From assembly GCA_019359695.1 (NCBI GenBank), contig JAHHGV010000047.1:1-62226 (forward strand): a stretch of 62,226 nucleotides of DNA, in the 5' to 3' direction. The notes under the pieces are model-generated. The model did not search any database and had not been told where the DNA came from. It worked only from the letters and a program-made list of their open reading frames with translations. Positions 8,401 to 18,306 of the stretch are shown here, piece after piece; positions within the stretch are counted from its first letter, which is position 1; each line of letters starts with the position of its first letter. Origin of the DNA: Brasilonema angustatum HA4187-MV1 (GTDB taxonomy: Bacteria; Cyanobacteriota; Cyanobacteriia; Cyanobacteriales; Nostocaceae). The translations under genes and the position numbers were made by a program.

Positions 8401-9087
8401 CTATATTGGTTCTGGTTGATTCTTATTGTTTAAGATGGCATAAAGTCTAAACTCCAGAAGCAAGGGGCAGGGGTGTAATTGCCATTCCAGGGTTGAGATG
8501 TTCAAATCTTTGATCAAGCCAGTGCGTATATCCAGCACCCAGCCATGAACCATCGGCGCTTTTTGCTGTTCAAGCGCCTGACGCATGACCGAAGTTTGGA
8601 AAAGATTTTTTACTTGCGCCGCAACATTGATTTCTGCCAAACGATTTAGACGTTCTTCTCTTGTCGTCAAAGCATGAATTTCGTCTTGTTTCTGTAAATA
8701 GAGTTCCCGAATTGGATTCACCCAGTTATCAATAATCCCAATGGTTCTTCCTTCTAAAGCCGCCTTAATTCCTCCGCAATCGTAATGACCACAAACGATA
8801 ATGTGTTTCACCTCAAGATGTAAAATTGCGTATTCTAAAACGGCTAAAAAGTTAATATCCGTCAGAGAAACTTGATTAGCAATATTACGATGTACAAATA
8901 ACTCTCCTGGTTCTGTACGGGTAAAGTTTGTTAAGGGCAGACGACTATCAGAACACCCGATGTAGAGATAGGGTGGTGTTTGTCCGCTGGATAATTGTTC
9001 AAAGTACATCGGGTCTAGAGCCAGTTTTTCTGCAACCCAAGCCTGATTATTTCTGAGGAGATCATCAATGTTGTTATTTTTCATCAA
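8401..9087 (-). CDS. beta-class carbonic anhydrase
   Basis: 228 residues. The zinc site is complete: Cys45 in GCSDSRL with the Asp47/Arg49 dyad, and His101 and Cys104 in VCGHYDCGG. The enzyme interconverts CO2 and bicarbonate. No carboxysome-targeting extension is visible and no carboxysome genes lie nearby, so a cytosolic or CynT/EcaB-like role is as likely as a CcaA role. MM at the start allows either methionine. A terminator-like hairpin follows the stop. Confidence 0.93.
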   Translation of the reverse strand: MMKNNNIDDLLRNNQAWVAEKLALDPMYFEQLSSGQTPPYLYIGCSDSRLPLTNFTRTEPGELFVHRNIANQVSLTDINFLAVLEYAILHLEVKHIIVCGHYDCGGIKAALEGRTIGIIDNWVNPIRELYLQKQDEIHALTTREERLNRLAEINVAAQVKNLFQTSVMRQALEQQKAPMVHGWVLDIRTGLIKDLNISTLEWQLHPCPLLLEFRLYAILNNKNQPEPI

Positions 9088-9769
9088 ATTTTAGGGAGCA
9101 TTTCATATATATCTTAGCTTCTCTACAGTTTCTGAAGGAGCGAAATGAACTTATAAAATTATTAAAAATTAGAAAGCTCCTCCTTTTTTTCCACAATTTT
9201 AATAGGATTACTCTCTAAAATTTCAATTATGAAAAAAGGTGTTAAGCGAATCAATAACTATGTATTAATTTTGGAAACGGGCTAACTAGAGTTAACTTGG
9301 ATTGAAGCAACTAATACATCTATGCGGCATGATATCGTGTCCGGATGAACACTTACAAAAAACGAAGAATTTCACGAACCTCACCCCTAACCTCTCGGAT
9401 GTTGGACAGAGGCTATGGGTGAGGTAAGGCAGGAATTATAGCAGTCGCCACAATTGTTAGGACATTTCTCTGTTCCCTGTTCCCTGTTCCCTTGAGATCA
9501 AAATATGATGTCCTAACCAATATGTCCGTTGCTATATAAGTAATTAAGCGGTTGATTTAAGATTGCCAATCCTGACTTAAGTTGACAATATCTGTGACTT
9601 AATAACCCTATAACCTTTCCTTAATACTTGACTGGTATTCTTTTGTTTCAAAGGTGAGTATTTCTATTTAGGATTTGATAGCCTTTTTCAAGCTTTCTTT
9701 ACCTAGGCTGAATACATACTTATCTAAAATCGCTGCCAGAACTCTGTCTCAATAATACATAAGAGCATC
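9088..9769. other. intergenic, repeats only
   Basis: A divergent spacer between the carbonic anhydrase and the phosphatase. It contains a GGTGAGG/CCTCACCCC repeat with inverted ends at about 9377-9433 and a short tandem array of CCCTGTT heptamers at 9471-9492. No gene or RNA was recognised. Confidence 0.5.
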
Positions 9770-11416
9770 ATGATACCAATTCAATACTTGCAGCCTCAAC
9801 TAGTCAGTATTGTTTACTCTTCGCCAGCACTCAGAATTACAGTTGGTGAGAAAAAAGCCCAAGTTGAAACTCTCAAAAAACTTCCTGGTAAATACGCTCA
9901 AGTCTACAGCAAGCACTTTGGAAAATATAAGAGCGTCTTGGTGCTGTCAGTCGATGGTTTACGGGAATCGGATTTGACAGATCCCAAGCTGCAAGCTTAC
10001 TTGCCTAATATAACAAACTTACAGAAAACAGGTATCACTTATACTAACGCCTTTACAGCTATTCCTAGCGATTCCTTTCCTGGCACTCTGGCTTACTTTA
10101 CTGGGGCTGGTCCATTGACCACTGGAGTGTACTACGATTCTAGCTATGATCGCACACTCAAAGCTGCTGACAGTACCAGCCTGGGAACAGAAGTTACCTT
10201 TGACGAGGGTATCGATAAAGATAGCACTTTGCTCAGTGGTGGCGGCAACTTTAGCACTGATAGTATCGACCAGAGCAAACTTCCCATCGATGCCAATAGT
10301 AACCCTGTTTACCCTCATAATTATCTTAGAGTAAACACTGTGTTTGAAGTCGCAAAAGAAGCTGGATTACGAACTGCTTATGCAGAGAAACATCCTGCTT
10401 ATGACCTCCTCAACGGTCCTTCAGGCAAAGGTGTTGATGACTTGTACACACCTGAGATTAACGCTTCTGTAGCAATCATCAATGATCAACTAGTTGACAA
10501 ATCAACAGCACCACAGGGAACAACTTTCAAAACGGTTACCAAGGATATCAAAACCACTGAAATCTACGATGATCTCAAACTCAACGCCGTTATTAACGAA
10601 ATTCAGGGTTTGACATCCTCAGGTAAGTCTTATGTGGATGCTAACGAAGCAATTTTAAGCAATCCCCCTGCTATCTTTGGTACTAACTTCCAAGCAGTCA
10701 GCGTTTCCGAAAAGCTTCCCGGCAACGGCATTGCAGCAGATGGAACGCCTTCTGCTGGGTTTATCGATGCACTCCAGCACACCGATGCCAGTGTTGGCAA
10801 AATCGTCGATGCCCTCAAGCAAAAGAACCTATTTGATAGCACTCTAGTGGTACTCACGGCAAAGCATGGTCAGAATCCTCGCTTGCAACCAGTCACTCTG
10901 CTCAGTGAAGATACTTTTACTGCTCCCCTGACAGCAGCAGGCATTACTGTGGTTCACAACGTACCTGATGACGCCTCTATTATATGGCTACAAGACCCCA
11001 CTCAGGCAGCACAAGCAAAGGATATTCTGACTAAGCTGAACAATCCTTCTGTTGAACAAATTCTCGTTGGGTATGACTTGGTGAAGTTTGGTTTTGGTAA
11101 TCCCCTGACTGATAATCGTGCGCCTAGCCTGGTGGTAAAACTCAAGCCTGGTGTTGTTTTGGTCAGTAATCCTAACAATCCTAGCAAGGTGGCTGAACAT
11201 GGCGGCTACTCCGAGGATGACACCCATGTTCCCCTCATTCTCATTAGTGGTGGACTTAATGCTAGTGTCAAAGGTAGTGTTCAAACCAAGACAGTTTCTA
11301 ACAAGCAGATTGCAGTTACGATCTTGGAGGCACTAGGAATGAATCCGAAAAAACTTGAGGGAGTTAGAGTCGAGCATACACCCTCTCTACCAGGGACGGG
11401 TATCGAAAAAAGATAA
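9770..11416 (+). CDS. type I phosphodiesterase / alkaline phosphatase superfamily protein
   Basis: 548 residues. The metal site begins with Asp62 in VLVLSVDGLRESDL. The nucleophile is probably Ser102 in AIPSDSFPGTLAYFTG, aligned with the Thr-Phe-Pro-Asn motif of nucleotide pyrophosphatases. A late HGGYSEDDTHVPLI carries the C-terminal metal ligands. The fold is that of nucleotide pyrophosphatase/phosphodiesterases, which hydrolyse phosphodiester or phosphomonoester bonds. There is no convincing N-terminal signal peptide, which is unusual for the family; the true start could be elsewhere, but no better ATG is visible. It converges on nifJ. Confidence 0.8.
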   Translation: MIPIQYLQPQLVSIVYSSPALRITVGEKKAQVETLKKLPGKYAQVYSKHFGKYKSVLVLSVDGLRESDLTDPKLQAYLPNITNLQKTGITYTNAFTAIPSDSFPGTLAYFTGAGPLTTGVYYDSSYDRTLKAADSTSLGTEVTFDEGIDKDSTLLSGGGNFSTDSIDQSKLPIDANSNPVYPHNYLRVNTVFEVAKEAGLRTAYAEKHPAYDLLNGPSGKGVDDLYTPEINASVAIINDQLVDKSTAPQGTTFKTVTKDIKTTEIYDDLKLNAVINEIQGLTSSGKSYVDANEAILSNPPAIFGTNFQAVSVSEKLPGNGIAADGTPSAGFIDALQHTDASVGKIVDALKQKNLFDSTLVVLTAKHGQNPRLQPVTLLSEDTFTAPLTAAGITVVHNVPDDASIIWLQDPTQAAQAKDILTKLNNPSVEQILVGYDLVKFGFGNPLTDNRAPSLVVKLKPGVVLVSNPNNPSKVAEHGGYSEDDTHVPLILISGGLNASVKGSVQTKTVSNKQIAVTILEALGMNPKKLEGVRVEHTPSLPGTGIEKR

Positions 11417-11586
11417 TCAGTGCGGGCTTGTAGCCGATTTGGACAAGGATTGGTAGAGGACAGATGGACCGTTTTTTTTCATTTCTGCCTTCTACCTTGC
11501 CCGTTCAAAGCAGCTTGTCCGTAAGGACTCAAGGCTTGGTCAATTGTCCAAATTCCACATGTCGGACTTCACCAAATCCAAAGCTG

Positions 11587-14500
11587 TTAAGGTAGTTTGC
11601 GATTTGCCAAATACTCGTACATCTGCCAGCGTGCATCTACCTCAGCTTGCGCTTCTTCCAACAGGCGCTTGGCAAGGGCAGGTTTACTCTTAGTGAGCAT
11701 TTTGAAGCGATTCTCTTGGTACATCGACTGTTCTACTGATTGCTTGGGCTGACGCATATCCAATTGCAAAGGATTCTTACCCTCTTTGCGTAAGTCAGGA
11801 TTATATCGATACAGCAACCAACGACCTGCTTCTACCAAAGCTTTCTGATGATTCATTGCTGTAGTCATGTTGATACCGTGGGCAATGCAGTGGCTATAGG
11901 CAATAATCAGTGATGGTCCATCATAAGCTTCTGCTTCCAGAAATGCCTTGAGAGTATGTTCATCCCGTGCACCAAGCGCTACACTTGCTACGTAAATATT
12001 ACCGTAGGTCATGGCAATTAGTCCCAAGTCTTTCTTGCCTGCTGGCTTGCCACTGGAAGCAAACTTAGCAACTGCTGCTCGTGGAGTCGCTTTGGAAGAC
12101 TGACCACCTGTGTTGGAATAGACTTCGGTGTCCATGACCAAAATATTCACATTGCGACCACTGGCAAGTACATGGTCGATTCCACCAAAGTCGATGTCAT
12201 ATGCCCAACCGTCACCGCCGACAATCCAAACACTTTTCCTTACTAGGTAATCAGCTATTGATTTAAGATTTTGAACCGCTGATGGACGCTGGGGCTTCCC
12301 GTTCGCCGTTAGGCGTTCTGTTCGCGTAGTGTCTGCGACAACAGAAGAAAAGGGTACGCTGACATTTATTTTTTGGTTCTGCGTGTGCTCGTGTATATCT
12401 GCGGTTGTAACTGCTGATGAATGCTGCTGCTTCCCGTTCGCAGTTAGGCGTTGTGTTCGCGTAGCGTCTGCGACAACAGAAGAAAAGGGTACGCTGACAT
12501 TTGTTTGTTTTGTCTGCGTGTATCCATTGTCATATGTAGTTACAATTTTAGAGTTGAAATTTTCCAGAGCAAAACTCTCTGCGTTCTGCTGTTCCTGCGT
12601 CTTTGCGTTTTGTTCACTCTCCAGCAGCTGATCTAACTTTTGTTTTAGCAACTTAACGTGTTCGCGTTGTTCGTAGATATCTGCTTCGGTTTTTTGCTCT
12701 TGCTTAAGGATAGATTGAACGAGGTTATCATCCCCTATTTTATCGCTGAGTTTTTGCAGAAGTTCAGCGGCAAATTCGGCGTGCTTATCTAGGGAGAGCC
12801 GGAAACCAAAGCCAAATTCAGCGTTGTCTTCAAATAAACCATTAGACCATGCAGGACCTTTTCCTTCGGCGTTCGTTGTCCAAGGAGTTGTCGGTAGGTT
12901 TCCACCGTAGATTGAAGAACAACCTGTGGCATTGGCAATAATTGCACGATCGCCAAACAATTGTGTCAGTAATTTTAGGTAAGGCGTCTCGCCACAACCA
13001 GCACAAGCACCAGAAAATTCAAACAATGGTTCTTGCAGTTGTTGTTGGCGAATCTGATGTAGTTTAAGTTGCCGACGGTCAGGATTTGGCAAACTTAAGA
13101 AGAAATTCCAGTTTTCACGCTCTTGTTCTCGCAAAGGTAACTGCGGTTCCATGTAAATTGCTTTGCGTTCTGGCAAAGATTTATTTTTGGCAGGGCAAAC
13201 ATCTACACAGATACCACATCCTGTACAATCTTCTGGGGCAACTTGAATTGTAAACTTCTGTTTTGCAAAGTCTTTATCTTTAGCGTTGATTGATTTAAAA
13301 GTTGTTGGGGCGTTAGCTAATTCACCCGCTTCATAAGCCTTACCCCGAATCACACCATGAGGACAAACGATGACACACTTGCTACACTGTACGCAGACAT
13401 CAGGATCCCAAACAGGAATTTCTTCTGCCACATTGCGTTTTTCCCATTTTGCAGTCCCTGTGGGAAAAGTTCCATCTGTCGGGAACGCACTCACGGGCAA
13501 TTCATCTCCCTGCCATGCCATGATTTTGCCGAGAACTTCTCGCATAAATTCTGGTGGACTAACGGGGAGTGAGGGATAGGGAGATGGAGGAGATGGGGGA
13601 GATGGGGGAGGTGGAGGGGGTGGGGGTGATGACGGAGATGGGGGTGATGAGGGGGATGAGGAAGTGATCTGGTTGATCTCTACTTCGACTTTATGCAAAT
13701 TTTCCAAAGTCCTGTCTACAGCTTCTAAGTTCATGCGGACGACTTCCGCCCCTTTCTTACCGTAAGTTTTTTCAATGGCTTGCTTGATTTTGGCGATCGC
13801 TTCTTCTTGTGGTAGGACACCTGCTAAAGCAAAGAAGCATACCTGCATGATTGTGTTAATCCGTCCTCCCATGCCACTTTCGCGAGCAACCTGATTCGCA
13901 TTGATGACATAAAACTTTAGTTGCTTGCGAGTAATTTGCTGTTGTACTTCCACTGGGAGATGTTCCCAAACAGTATCAGCATCATAAGGACTGTTCAGTA
14001 GGAATGTTCCTCCAACAACAGCGGCTTTTAGCACATCAATGCGTTCTAGGAAGACCGACTGATGACAACCAATAAAGTTGGCTTTGTCAATCAGGTAAGT
14101 TGAGCGAATTGGTTGTGGACCAAAACGCAGGTGCGACACAGTCATTGAACCGGATTTTTTGGAATCGTAAACAAAGTAACCTTGAGCGTAGTTATCAGTT
14201 TGTTCACCAATAATCTTGATTGAGTTTTTGTTTGCGCCGACTGTGCCATCGGAACCCAACCCATAGAACATTGCCCGCACAACGTTATCTGGTTCAATAG
14301 AAAAGTCGGCGTCAAATGTTAAAGAGGTGTGACTAACGTCGTCGTTAATACCGATGGTAAAGTGATTTTTTGGTTTTGCCTGAGTCAGGCTTTCAAAAAC
14401 TGCCTGCACCATCGCTGGGGTAAATTCTTTGGAAGAAAGACCGTAACGACCACCGATAATTCTCGGAGTAGAAAGTCTTCCACTCCCCCTTTCTCTATCT

Positions 14501-15558
14501 AACCACTCCTCGTGAACAGCAGTGACAACATCCAAATAAAGGGGTTCACCTGCACTACCAGGTTCTTTGGTGCGATCTAGGACTGCTATTGCTTTGACAC
14601 TAGCAGGTAAAACTTCTACAAAGCGTTTGACGTCAAAAGGACGGAATAGCCTAACTTTGACAACACCAACTTTTTTTCCACGGGCAATGAGGTGATCTAC
14701 GGTTTCATGCACTGTTTCACAGCCGGAACCCATAATCACGATAACTTCTTCTGCATCAGGGGCACCGTGGTATTCAAAGATGCGGTAATATCGTCCTGTG
14801 AGTTCCCCGAATTTATCCATTGCTTGTTGGACAATGTCGGGACAAACGTTGTAATAGGGATTAATGCTTTCGCGGGATTGAAAGTAAACATCGGGGTTTT
14901 GGGCGGTTCCCCGCAAGACTGGATGATCTGGGGTTAAAGCGCGATCGCGATGGGCAAAGACCAGTTCCTCATCAATCAGCGCCAGGAGATCGCTGTCTTC
15001 TAAGAGTTGAACTTTCTGAATTTCATGAGAAGTGCGGAAGCCGTCAAAGAAGTGCATAAATGGCACTCGTGCTTGAAGGGTAACGGCTTGGGCAATCAGA
15101 GCAAAGTCTTGACTTTCCTGTACTGAAGCGGAACACAACAAGGCAAAGCCAGTCGCACGCGCAGCCATCACGTCACTATGATCGCCAAAAATTGACAGGG
15201 CGTGGGTTGCCAAAGAGCGTGCAGCAACGTGAATAACGGCACTGGTGAGTTCACCTGCTATTTTGTACAGGTTGGGAATCATCAACAGCAATCCTTGGGA
15301 TGATGTGAAGGTCGTCGTCAGACTACCTGTTTGCAATGCCCCATGCACTGCAGCCGCTGCCCCGCCTTCACTTTGCATTGCCACCACTCTTGGAACAGTA
15401 CCCCACACATTCGGACGTTCTTCACTCGACCAGGTATCTGCCCATTCACCCATTGATGATGAGGGGGTGATAGGATAAATGGCAATCACTTCATTTAGGC
15501 GAAAAGCAACACGGGCAACAGCCTCATTTCCATCTATTGTTGCAAAGGTTTTTTTCAT
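11587..15558 (-). CDS. nifJ: pyruvate:ferredoxin (flavodoxin) oxidoreductase, enlarged
   Basis: 1323 residues containing all domains of the single-chain enzyme: an N-terminal pyrimidine-binding domain (IYPITPSSSMGEWAD), the central gamma-type domain, two ferredoxin-type 4Fe-4S motifs (CVQCSKCVIVCP and CTGCGICVDVCP), CAGCGETPY for the proximal cluster and a TPP site (GDGWAYDIDFGG). It oxidises pyruvate to acetyl-CoA and CO2 and reduces ferredoxin or flavodoxin. Other cyanobacterial NifJ are near 1200 residues. The excess is a poly-Ser/Pro linker (residues ~633-664) and a ~120-residue insertion (~982-1102) built from a dispersed repeat. The frame is intact. AGGAG lies 7 bases before the start. 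No nif genes are adjacent. Confidence 0.93.
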   Translation of the reverse strand: MKKTFATIDGNEAVARVAFRLNEVIAIYPITPSSSMGEWADTWSSEERPNVWGTVPRVVAMQSEGGAAAAVHGALQTGSLTTTFTSSQGLLLMIPNLYKIAGELTSAVIHVAARSLATHALSIFGDHSDVMAARATGFALLCSASVQESQDFALIAQAVTLQARVPFMHFFDGFRTSHEIQKVQLLEDSDLLALIDEELVFAHRDRALTPDHPVLRGTAQNPDVYFQSRESINPYYNVCPDIVQQAMDKFGELTGRYYRIFEYHGAPDAEEVIVIMGSGCETVHETVDHLIARGKKVGVVKVRLFRPFDVKRFVEVLPASVKAIAVLDRTKEPGSAGEPLYLDVVTAVHEEWLDRERGSGRLSTPRIIGGRYGLSSKEFTPAMVQAVFESLTQAKPKNHFTIGINDDVSHTSLTFDADFSIEPDNVVRAMFYGLGSDGTVGANKNSIKIIGEQTDNYAQGYFVYDSKKSGSMTVSHLRFGPQPIRSTYLIDKANFIGCHQSVFLERIDVLKAAVVGGTFLLNSPYDADTVWEHLPVEVQQQITRKQLKFYVINANQVARESGMGGRINTIMQVCFFALAGVLPQEEAIAKIKQAIEKTYGKKGAEVVRMNLEAVDRTLENLHKVEVEINQITSSSPSSPPSPSSPPPPPPPPSPPSPPSPYPSLPVSPPEFMREVLGKIMAWQGDELPVSAFPTDGTFPTGTAKWEKRNVAEEIPVWDPDVCVQCSKCVIVCPHGVIRGKAYEAGELANAPTTFKSINAKDKDFAKQKFTIQVAPEDCTGCGICVDVCPAKNKSLPERKAIYMEPQLPLREQERENWNFFLSLPNPDRRQLKLHQIRQQQLQEPLFEFSGACAGCGETPYLKLLTQLFGDRAIIANATGCSSIYGGNLPTTPWTTNAEGKGPAWSNGLFEDNAEFGFGFRLSLDKHAEFAAELLQKLSDKIGDDNLVQSILKQEQKTEADIYEQREHVKLLKQKLDQLLESEQNAKTQEQQNAESFALENFNSKIVTTYDNGYTQTKQTNVSVPFSSVVADATRTQRLTANGKQQHSSAVTTADIHEHTQNQKINVSVPFSSVVADTTRTERLTANGKPQRPSAVQNLKSIADYLVRKSVWIVGGDGWAYDIDFGGIDHVLASGRNVNILVMDTEVYSNTGGQSSKATPRAAVAKFASSGKPAGKKDLGLIAMTYGNIYVASVALGARDEHTLKAFLEAEAYDGPSLIIAYSHCIAHGINMTTAMNHQKALVEAGRWLLYRYNPDLRKEGKNPLQLDMRQPKQSVEQSMYQENRFKMLTKSKPALAKRLLEEAQAEVDARWQMYEYLANRKLP
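12285..12505. repeat. duplicated dispersed repeat inside nifJ
   Basis: Two copies of a ~75-bp unit, at about 12293-12368 and 12428-12503, share CTTCCCGTTCGC, GTTAGGCGT, GTTCGCGTAG and CTGCGACAACAGAAGAAAAG with few differences. On the coding strand each gives SVPFSSVVAD.TRT.RLTANGK. The unit resembles the mobile palindromic repeats common in Nostocales. The frame is preserved. Confidence 0.75.
13565..13665 (-). repeat. Ser/Pro-coding low-complexity tract in nifJ
   Basis: A run of GGGGGA/GATGGGGG-type hexamers and nonamers on the plus strand encodes SSPSSPPSPSSPPPPPPPPS and similar residues on the minus strand. It sits between the N-terminal catalytic half and the ferredoxin-like domain, where a flexible linker is tolerated. 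It is probably a slippage-prone microsatellite. Confidence 0.7.
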
Positions 15559-16445
15559 GATTTCTCCTCTCCTCTGAGATTGCCGCCTGCTGGAATTGCG
15601 GTCATCTATTCCTACCTAGTGATGCAAGTTTCGTTTTCTTCTTGAGCGATGAGAGTACAGATTAGGATCAGCCGAACCCGGAGGGTGCAAGATATCAGGT
15701 ATCAAATACATAATTAGCTGCTACATTGTTTAGCTCACTTCATCGAAATGTAATGAGTCTAAAACTTATGACTTGGTGGATATCAAATAAACTGTGTAGT
15801 TGCTACCCGTGACGTCAATTTTTATATCAATATTTTTTCATGCTAAGTTATCTCGTTGGCTGACTACATTTCGCTCTTCTTTTGAAGGAACACTAATCTT
15901 GCTTTTTTAGTATTGCATCACATCATTTTTGTTTTTTTCTGTTCATTACTGATGTACTCAAAAAACAAAAGCTCTATTCTCTAAGGTTTTTAGAAATTCA
16001 AGTCTTTTTCTGGGGGTATAGGTTCGAGAATTTAATCAGAACTTTGATAGAGCAAATTGGAGTATAATTAATAATAAAATTATGGTATTAAATAAACATT
16101 GAATTGAATTCACAATTATCATTACAAGCAGAAATTCTTCTCTCTGACAAAAACCAGTACAACTTGTTTCACTCTACACCCAAGAATCTGATAATTTTCA
16201 GTCTTTTGTTGGCTTATCGATGCGTTTTTAGTCTCTTGTGCAATCGCCCCAGGTAAGCCTTTCTCTGGGAGCGTCGCCCGATCACTTCACAGGTGTTGTT
16301 GCCAGGAGGGGCGCTCATGACAATTTATCACAATATGAATGAATAAGTTTAGTGAAAGAGCCAAATTTTCATCTTGATTTCATAGTGGTCTGTCATTCTA
16401 GTTAAAGAAAGGTTTGTGCAAACGATGAATCTGCAATCTAATTGA
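15559..16445. other. intergenic, no gene seen
   Basis: A 0.9-kb divergent spacer upstream of nifJ and of the DUF2808-like gene. It is AT-rich and carries no recognised gene, tRNA or riboswitch. A purine-rich AGAGGAGA next to nifJ serves as its ribosome-binding site. Around 16240-16320 there is a GC-richer patch with CCCAGGTAAG/CTGGGAGC elements that looks like a decayed dispersed repeat. Confidence 0.45.
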
Positions 16446-16934
16446 ATGAAAAAAATAATGATGTACGCTGTTGCATTGGCTCTGGCTACTGCAGCCTTAA
16501 TTCCTGTTAACTATGCAAACGCTAGCGCAGATGATAGTCAAGATCCTCACATTGATGGAAACGCGCAATTTCCTCCTACACGCTGGCATGTTGTTAGACA
16601 TACTTTCCGGGTACATATTCCCAAAAATAGTAAGGATATTTCTCAGCTAAGTATTCAGGTTCCAACCAATGTAACTTTGAGCAATGATGTTGATGACATT
16701 AATGTAGAAGATAAAAATGGTCAAAGAATTAAGACTAATGTTTCTGTGAATGACAAAACTATACTATTAGCTTTTACCGAACCAGTTACTCCTAACACTC
16801 AGTTATAAATTGACCTCAAGAATGTCAAACGACGAACAGGAGGAAATAGTTATTTTTATCGATTCTTCACTAAGTTTGCTGGCACTAGTACAGAAGTTCC
16901 TATAGGAGGAGCCAGTTTCCGCATTGGTTATTAA
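16446..16934 (+). pseudogene. DUF2808-like exported protein, broken by an in-frame stop
   Basis: The frame begins with a signal peptide (MKKIMMYAVALALATAALIP, mature near ANA-SADD). A beta-rich domain follows (HTFRVHIPKNSKDISQLSIQ, TNVSVNDKTILLAFTEPVTP). TAA at 16806-16808 ends it after 120 codons. The same frame then reads IDLKNVKRRTGGNSYFYRFF and continues to a natural stop at 16932-16934 (…GASFRIGY), which is the expected C-terminus for DUF2808-type proteins. The simplest explanation is one nonsense substitution, such as CAA to TAA. A sequencing error cannot be excluded. Confidence 0.7.
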
Positions 16935-17179
16935 CTCTATTGCTACCCAGTTATAAAAAATTTGGCGTAGCATACTTCAATTATGCAACGCCAAAAATTT
17001 TTATAGTCAAGCTAGAGTTTAATTGCATATTTGTTGAAGTCAAGCCAGAAATTTCACAGTAATTTCATCTTCACATGACAATCTAGTACAAAAGGAGTCT
17101 TGTTAGCGTGGAACATTTGCTGTGTTTACCCAATAGCAAGCGACTTTAATAGAACGCAAATACCAGCTTCAAAATTAAT

Positions 17180-18277
17180 ATGAATCACCTTGCCAAATCT
17201 TCAGCTTTCGAGAATGTTGTTAACTCTCAACAAAAAAATTATTCTAGTACATGGAAAAAATTTGCCGCTGCTGATGTTACCCAGGTAATAGGAAATGTGC
17301 CGATTGTACAACTCAGAAACATCTGCCGTGTAGGTGTTACATCAGAATGTTTCTTGAAGCTAGAAAGCTGTAATCCCGGAGGGTCAATTAAGGAGAAAAA
17401 TGCGATTTACCTCGTCACGCGTGCGGAAGAGGAAGGGCTACTTGTGCCTGGTGGTACGATTATCGAATCAAGTTCGGGCAATTTCGGCGTTGGTCTTGCT
17501 ATGGTAGGAGCAGCACGAGGATATCGAGTCATTATTGTAGTCGATGCAAAAACTGCTCCACCGTTTCGACGAATGATTCAAGCATACGGTGCTGAACTTG
17601 TAGATGTACCTCTTCACGAGGCAGACGAATCAGGCTCAATGCAAAAAGCCCGAATGAAACGAGCAAAGGAGCTTGCAGCAACTATTCCTCATGCTTGGTA
17701 TCCATGTCAGCATTTGAATCCTTTGAATCCGGAGGCACATTCATACTATACCGCGCGTGAGATTGAAGCCTACTTTTCTTCAGATCTCGATGCCGTAGTG
17801 GTTGGTATGAGCACTGCGGGACAAATAATGGGAATTGCTCGCTATCTTCTGCCCCGCTTTCCGCATCTGCAAGTTGTTGGCGTTGATGTGGAGGGGTCGG
17901 TCATTATGGGAACACCATCAAAACCATACAAGATGACAGGTATTGGGTTATCGTTCTTTCCACCTAATCTCGACCTTTCGCTGTTAACTCGTGGGTATGT
18001 GATACCTGAGGCGATCGCCTACTCAGTGTGTCATGCACTTGCACGTCGCGAGGGATTGCTTCTGGGTGCGTCAACTGGGGCAATTGTGGCTGGTGGCTTG
18101 CATCTTGCACGTGAACTTGGTCCTAGTGCCCGTATTCTTATGATCAATCCAGACCGAGGGGATCGATATTTAGAGACAGTGTACGATTCCAATTGGCTCT
18201 CCCATCACGGATTTGCGCTTATCGAGGGGGGGCATCTTGATCATGCGATCGCTTCACTAAGTCCCTTGTATTTCTAG
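17180..18277 (+). CDS. PLP-dependent cysteine-synthase-fold enzyme (SbnA-like)
   Basis: 365 residues of fold-type II. The PLP lysine is Lys71 in NPGGSIKEKN, the substrate loop is ESSSGNFGVGLA, and the phosphate-binding glycine loop is VVGMSTAGQIMG. Relatives include O-acetylserine sulfhydrylase, cystathionine beta-synthase and SbnA (N-(2-amino-2-carboxyethyl)-glutamate synthase of the diaminopropionate pathway). The extra N-terminus and SIKEKN in place of SVKDR point away from housekeeping CysK. Gene and downstream exporter are 29 bases apart, suggesting an enzyme-plus-exporter cassette for a small amino-acid product. Leucine codons are mostly CTT/CTC, unlike neighbours, consistent with transfer. 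No SbnB-like partner is present. Confidence 0.75.
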   Translation: MNHLAKSSAFENVVNSQQKNYSSTWKKFAAADVTQVIGNVPIVQLRNICRVGVTSECFLKLESCNPGGSIKEKNAIYLVTRAEEEGLLVPGGTIIESSSGNFGVGLAMVGAARGYRVIIVVDAKTAPPFRRMIQAYGAELVDVPLHEADESGSMQKARMKRAKELAATIPHAWYPCQHLNPLNPEAHSYYTAREIEAYFSSDLDAVVVGMSTAGQIMGIARYLLPRFPHLQVVGVDVEGSVIMGTPSKPYKMTGIGLSFFPPNLDLSLLTRGYVIPEAIAYSVCHALARREGLLLGASTGAIVAGGLHLARELGPSARILMINPDRGDRYLETVYDSNWLSHHGFALIEGGHLDHAIASLSPLYF

Positions 18278-18306
18278 TACCATCACGGATAGCGCTGAGA
18301 AATATT

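Noticed and set aside
12329-12636. Plus-strand open frames opposite nifJ
   Set aside because: They arise from the inserted repeats on the antisense strand; cysteine-rich and without start signals.
16230-16330. Possible riboswitch in the spacer before the DUF2808-like gene
   Set aside because: Some GC-rich complementarity but no recognisable aptamer core.
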